64,000 nucleotides of DNA from Pseudomonas iranensis (GTDB lineage Bacteria > Pseudomonadota > Gammaproteobacteria > Pseudomonadales > Pseudomonadaceae), in the NCBI RefSeq assembly GCF_014268585.2, contig NZ_CP077092.1, forward strand, positions 2,046,001 through 2,110,000. Direction: 5' to 3'. This document shows positions 62,496-64,000 of the stretch, in pieces. Made by a program: the position numbers and the translations under genes. The notes beneath the pieces are model-generated. The model had not been told where the DNA came from, made no database searches, and worked only from the letters and a program-made list of their open reading frames with translations. Each line of letters begins with the position of its first letter. The stretch's first letter is position 1.

Positions 62496-62881
62496 GGCTT
62501 GACCGCCTTTATTGTTATTTCCTGATGCATGCCTGACTGCATATCCCTGACGGCACGCGTTGCACTTCCTGTTGAAGGACGCCCGTCTCGGCAAAACCCG
62601 ACGACGATGGCGTACATCTTCACCTTAGAGCCCGCCTCTGCCTTCGCTTAGATCCATTTCATATGGAGTTCTTGGCAAAAGCTCTTAAAACGGCATGAGG
62701 CGTATTGCCAGCTTCTTTGCCGCCCGCTGGCTAGACAACTCGGCGACCTGAACCGGTTCACCTCATGCCGGATGACCGTCCGTCTGAGCGTGTGCGTCAA
62801 GCGCTTTGAGCAAAGTGGTCATTGCTTGCCAGCCGGCACAGGGCGAAAGTGAAGTGCCAATAAATCAGGTTCGAGGACGTC
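62496..62881. other. 386-bp gene-free gap before the thiolase gene
   Basis: CGGCATGAGG (62691-62700) recurs as CCTCATGCCG (62761-62770), a perfect 10-bp inverted repeat around 60 nt. No other feature was identified. Confidence 0.5.
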
Positions 62882-64000
62882 ATGACTGAAGCTTTGATTT
62901 TCGATGCGTTGCGCACCCCGCGTGGCAAAGGCAAGGCCGATGGCGCGCTGCACAGCGTGAAGCCGGTCAACCTGGTGGCCGGTTTGCTGAACGCCTTGCA
63001 GGTGCGCACGGCGCTGGATACCAGTCAGGTCGATGATGTGGTTCTCGGCTGCGTCACGCCGATCGGCGATCAAGGTTCCGACATCGCCAAGACGGCGGTG
63101 CAAGTAGCCGATTGGGATGTCAGCGTCGCCGGCGTACAGATCAACCGTTTCTGCGCTTCGGGTCTGGAAGCCGTGAATCTTGGCGCTATGAAAGTGCGCT
63201 CAGGCTTCGAGGATCTGGTGGTGGTTGGCGGCGTCGAATCGATGTCGAGGGTGCCGATGGGTAGCGATGGCGGCGCCTGGGCGCTGGACCCGCAGACCAA
63301 CCTGCACAGCCATTTCACCCCGCAAGGGGTCGGCGCCGATCTGATCGCCACCCTCGAAGGCTTCAGCCGCCAGGACGTCGATGCCTACGCGCTGCACTCG
63401 CAGCAAAAAGCCGCACGAGCGCGGGCCGATGGCTCCTTCAACAAGTCGCTGGTGCCGGTGCAGGATCAGAACGGCATCGTCCTGCTTGATCACGATGAGT
63501 TCATCCGCGCCGAATCGACCCTCGAAGGCCTGGGCAAGCTCAAGCCAAGTTTCGAAATGATCGGGCAGATGGGCTTTGATGCCACGGCGTTGCGGGTCTA
63601 CAGCCATGTCGAGCGGATCAACCATGTGCACACGCCGGGCAACAGTTCCGGAATTGTCGACGGTGCGGCGCTGATGCTCATCGGCTCCGAAGCCAAGGGC
63701 CGCGCGCTGGGGCTGCAGCCACGCGCGCGCATCGTCGCCACGGCCGTCACCAGCACAGATCCGACCATCATGCTCACTGGCCCGGCGCCGGCGACTCGCA
63801 AAGCGCTGGCCAAGGCCGGACTGCGCGTGGAGGACATCGATCTGTTCGAGGTCAACGAAGCGTTCGCTTCGGTGGTGTTGAAATTCATCAAGGACATGGC
63901 CGTCGATCCCGGCAAGGTCAACGTCAACGGCGGCTCGATCGCCATGGGCCACCCGCTGGGCGCCACCGGTTGCGCGATCCTCGGCACCCTGCTTGATGAA
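62882..64000 (+). CDS. Acetyl-CoA C-acyltransferase (thiolase), 3' end outside window
   Basis: 373 codons in frame to the last base, no stop, so the protein is truncated by the window end (about 395-430 expected). Starts '[18 protein letters not shown]'. The acyl-carrier Cys91 lies in '[14 protein letters not shown]', '[15 protein letters not shown]' carries the NEAF motif and '[14 protein letters not shown]' the conserved GHP, all thiolase signatures. It catalyses thiolytic cleavage or Claisen condensation of acyl-CoA in fatty-acid beta-oxidation. GAGG precedes the ATG. Confidence 0.93.
   Translation, partial: MTEALIFDALRTPRGKGKADGALHSVKPVNLVAGLLNALQVRTALDTSQVDDVVLGCVTPIGDQGSDIAKTAVQVADWDVSVAGVQINRFCASGLEAVNLGAMKVRSGFEDLVVVGGVESMSRVPMGSDGGAWALDPQTNLHSHFTPQGVGADLIATLEGFSRQDVDAYALHSQQKAARARADGSFNKSLVPVQDQNGIVLLDHDEFIRAESTLEGLGKLKPSFEMIGQMGFDATALRVYSHVERINHVHTPGNSSGIVDGAALMLIGSEAKGRALGLQPRARIVATAVTSTDPTIMLTGPAPATRKALAKAGLRVEDIDLFEVNEAFASVVLKFIKDMAVDPGKVNVNGGSIAMGHPLGATGCAILGTLLDE

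Overview
The window reads as chromosome of a Pseudomonas of the fluorescens group. The basis is the gene content (MinCDE beside an RluA-type synthase and a lauroyl acyltransferase; aroC-MFS-mtnBDC; the PuuD-type urate pathway), the high GC with strong third-position bias, and many scattered 'gtgggagcgagcctgctcgcgaa' REP hairpins. No tRNA, rRNA, CRISPR array, transposase or integrase was seen.

Layout. 0.1-6.6 kb: an ABC importer with its own alkaline-phosphatase-superfamily hydrolase and HAD phosphatase, divergent from a GntR/HutC-type regulator; the intergenic region carries DasR/PhnF-like operator sequences. This looks like uptake and breakdown of a phosphonate or organophosphate. 7.2-11.0 kb: an exported M20 peptidase, then a bacteriocin island (pyocin-S-type HNH DNase plus Im-type immunity protein). 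11.0-17.9 kb: a YbiO-like mechanosensitive channel, M18 aminopeptidase, two envelope/LPS-like genes and rluA. 17.9-22.2 kb: minE-minD-minC, a lipid A acyltransferase and a patatin. 22.3-31.2 kb: the urate-to-glyoxylate pathway (puuD, uraH, uraD, puuE, alc, allA) with an NCS2 urate permease and two Tsx/OmpK-type outer-membrane channels. 31.3-36.8 kb: a two-gene toxin-like island, comprising a TcdA/TcdB-type pore protein with RTX-like repeats and a 618-aa partner with an NLS-like motif. 37.0-47.0 kb: LysE, an AzgA-like purine permease, MarR/aminotransferase pair, folE, Smr, an isochorismatase-like protein and prmB. 47.1-51.4 kb: aroC, MFS and mtnB-mtnD-mtnC of methionine salvage. 51.5-57.7 kb: DUF3509 protein, acyl-CoA synthetase, ankyrin protein, speE and rraB. 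58.2-61.4 kb: an ATP-grasp/alpha-E/transglutaminase operon. 61.5-64.0 kb: a c-type cytochrome, a 31-residue membrane peptide and a thiolase cut by the window end.

How genes connect. PuuD oxidises urate, UraH and UraD convert the product to allantoin, and PuuE, Alc and AllA take it to glyoxylate and urea. The same 10-bp palindrome (TTGT[A/G]TACAA) occurs upstream of puuE, uraH and the separate purine permease at 39 kb, suggesting one regulon. SpeE releases methylthioadenosine, the source compound for the salvage route that includes MtnB, MtnD and MtnC. The most novel-looking locus is the toxin-like pair at 31.3-36.8 kb. The most testable regulatory predictions are the HutC-type operators at 5.6-5.9 kb, the purine palindrome, and an orphan minus-strand terminator at 57.8 kb that implies a small RNA.
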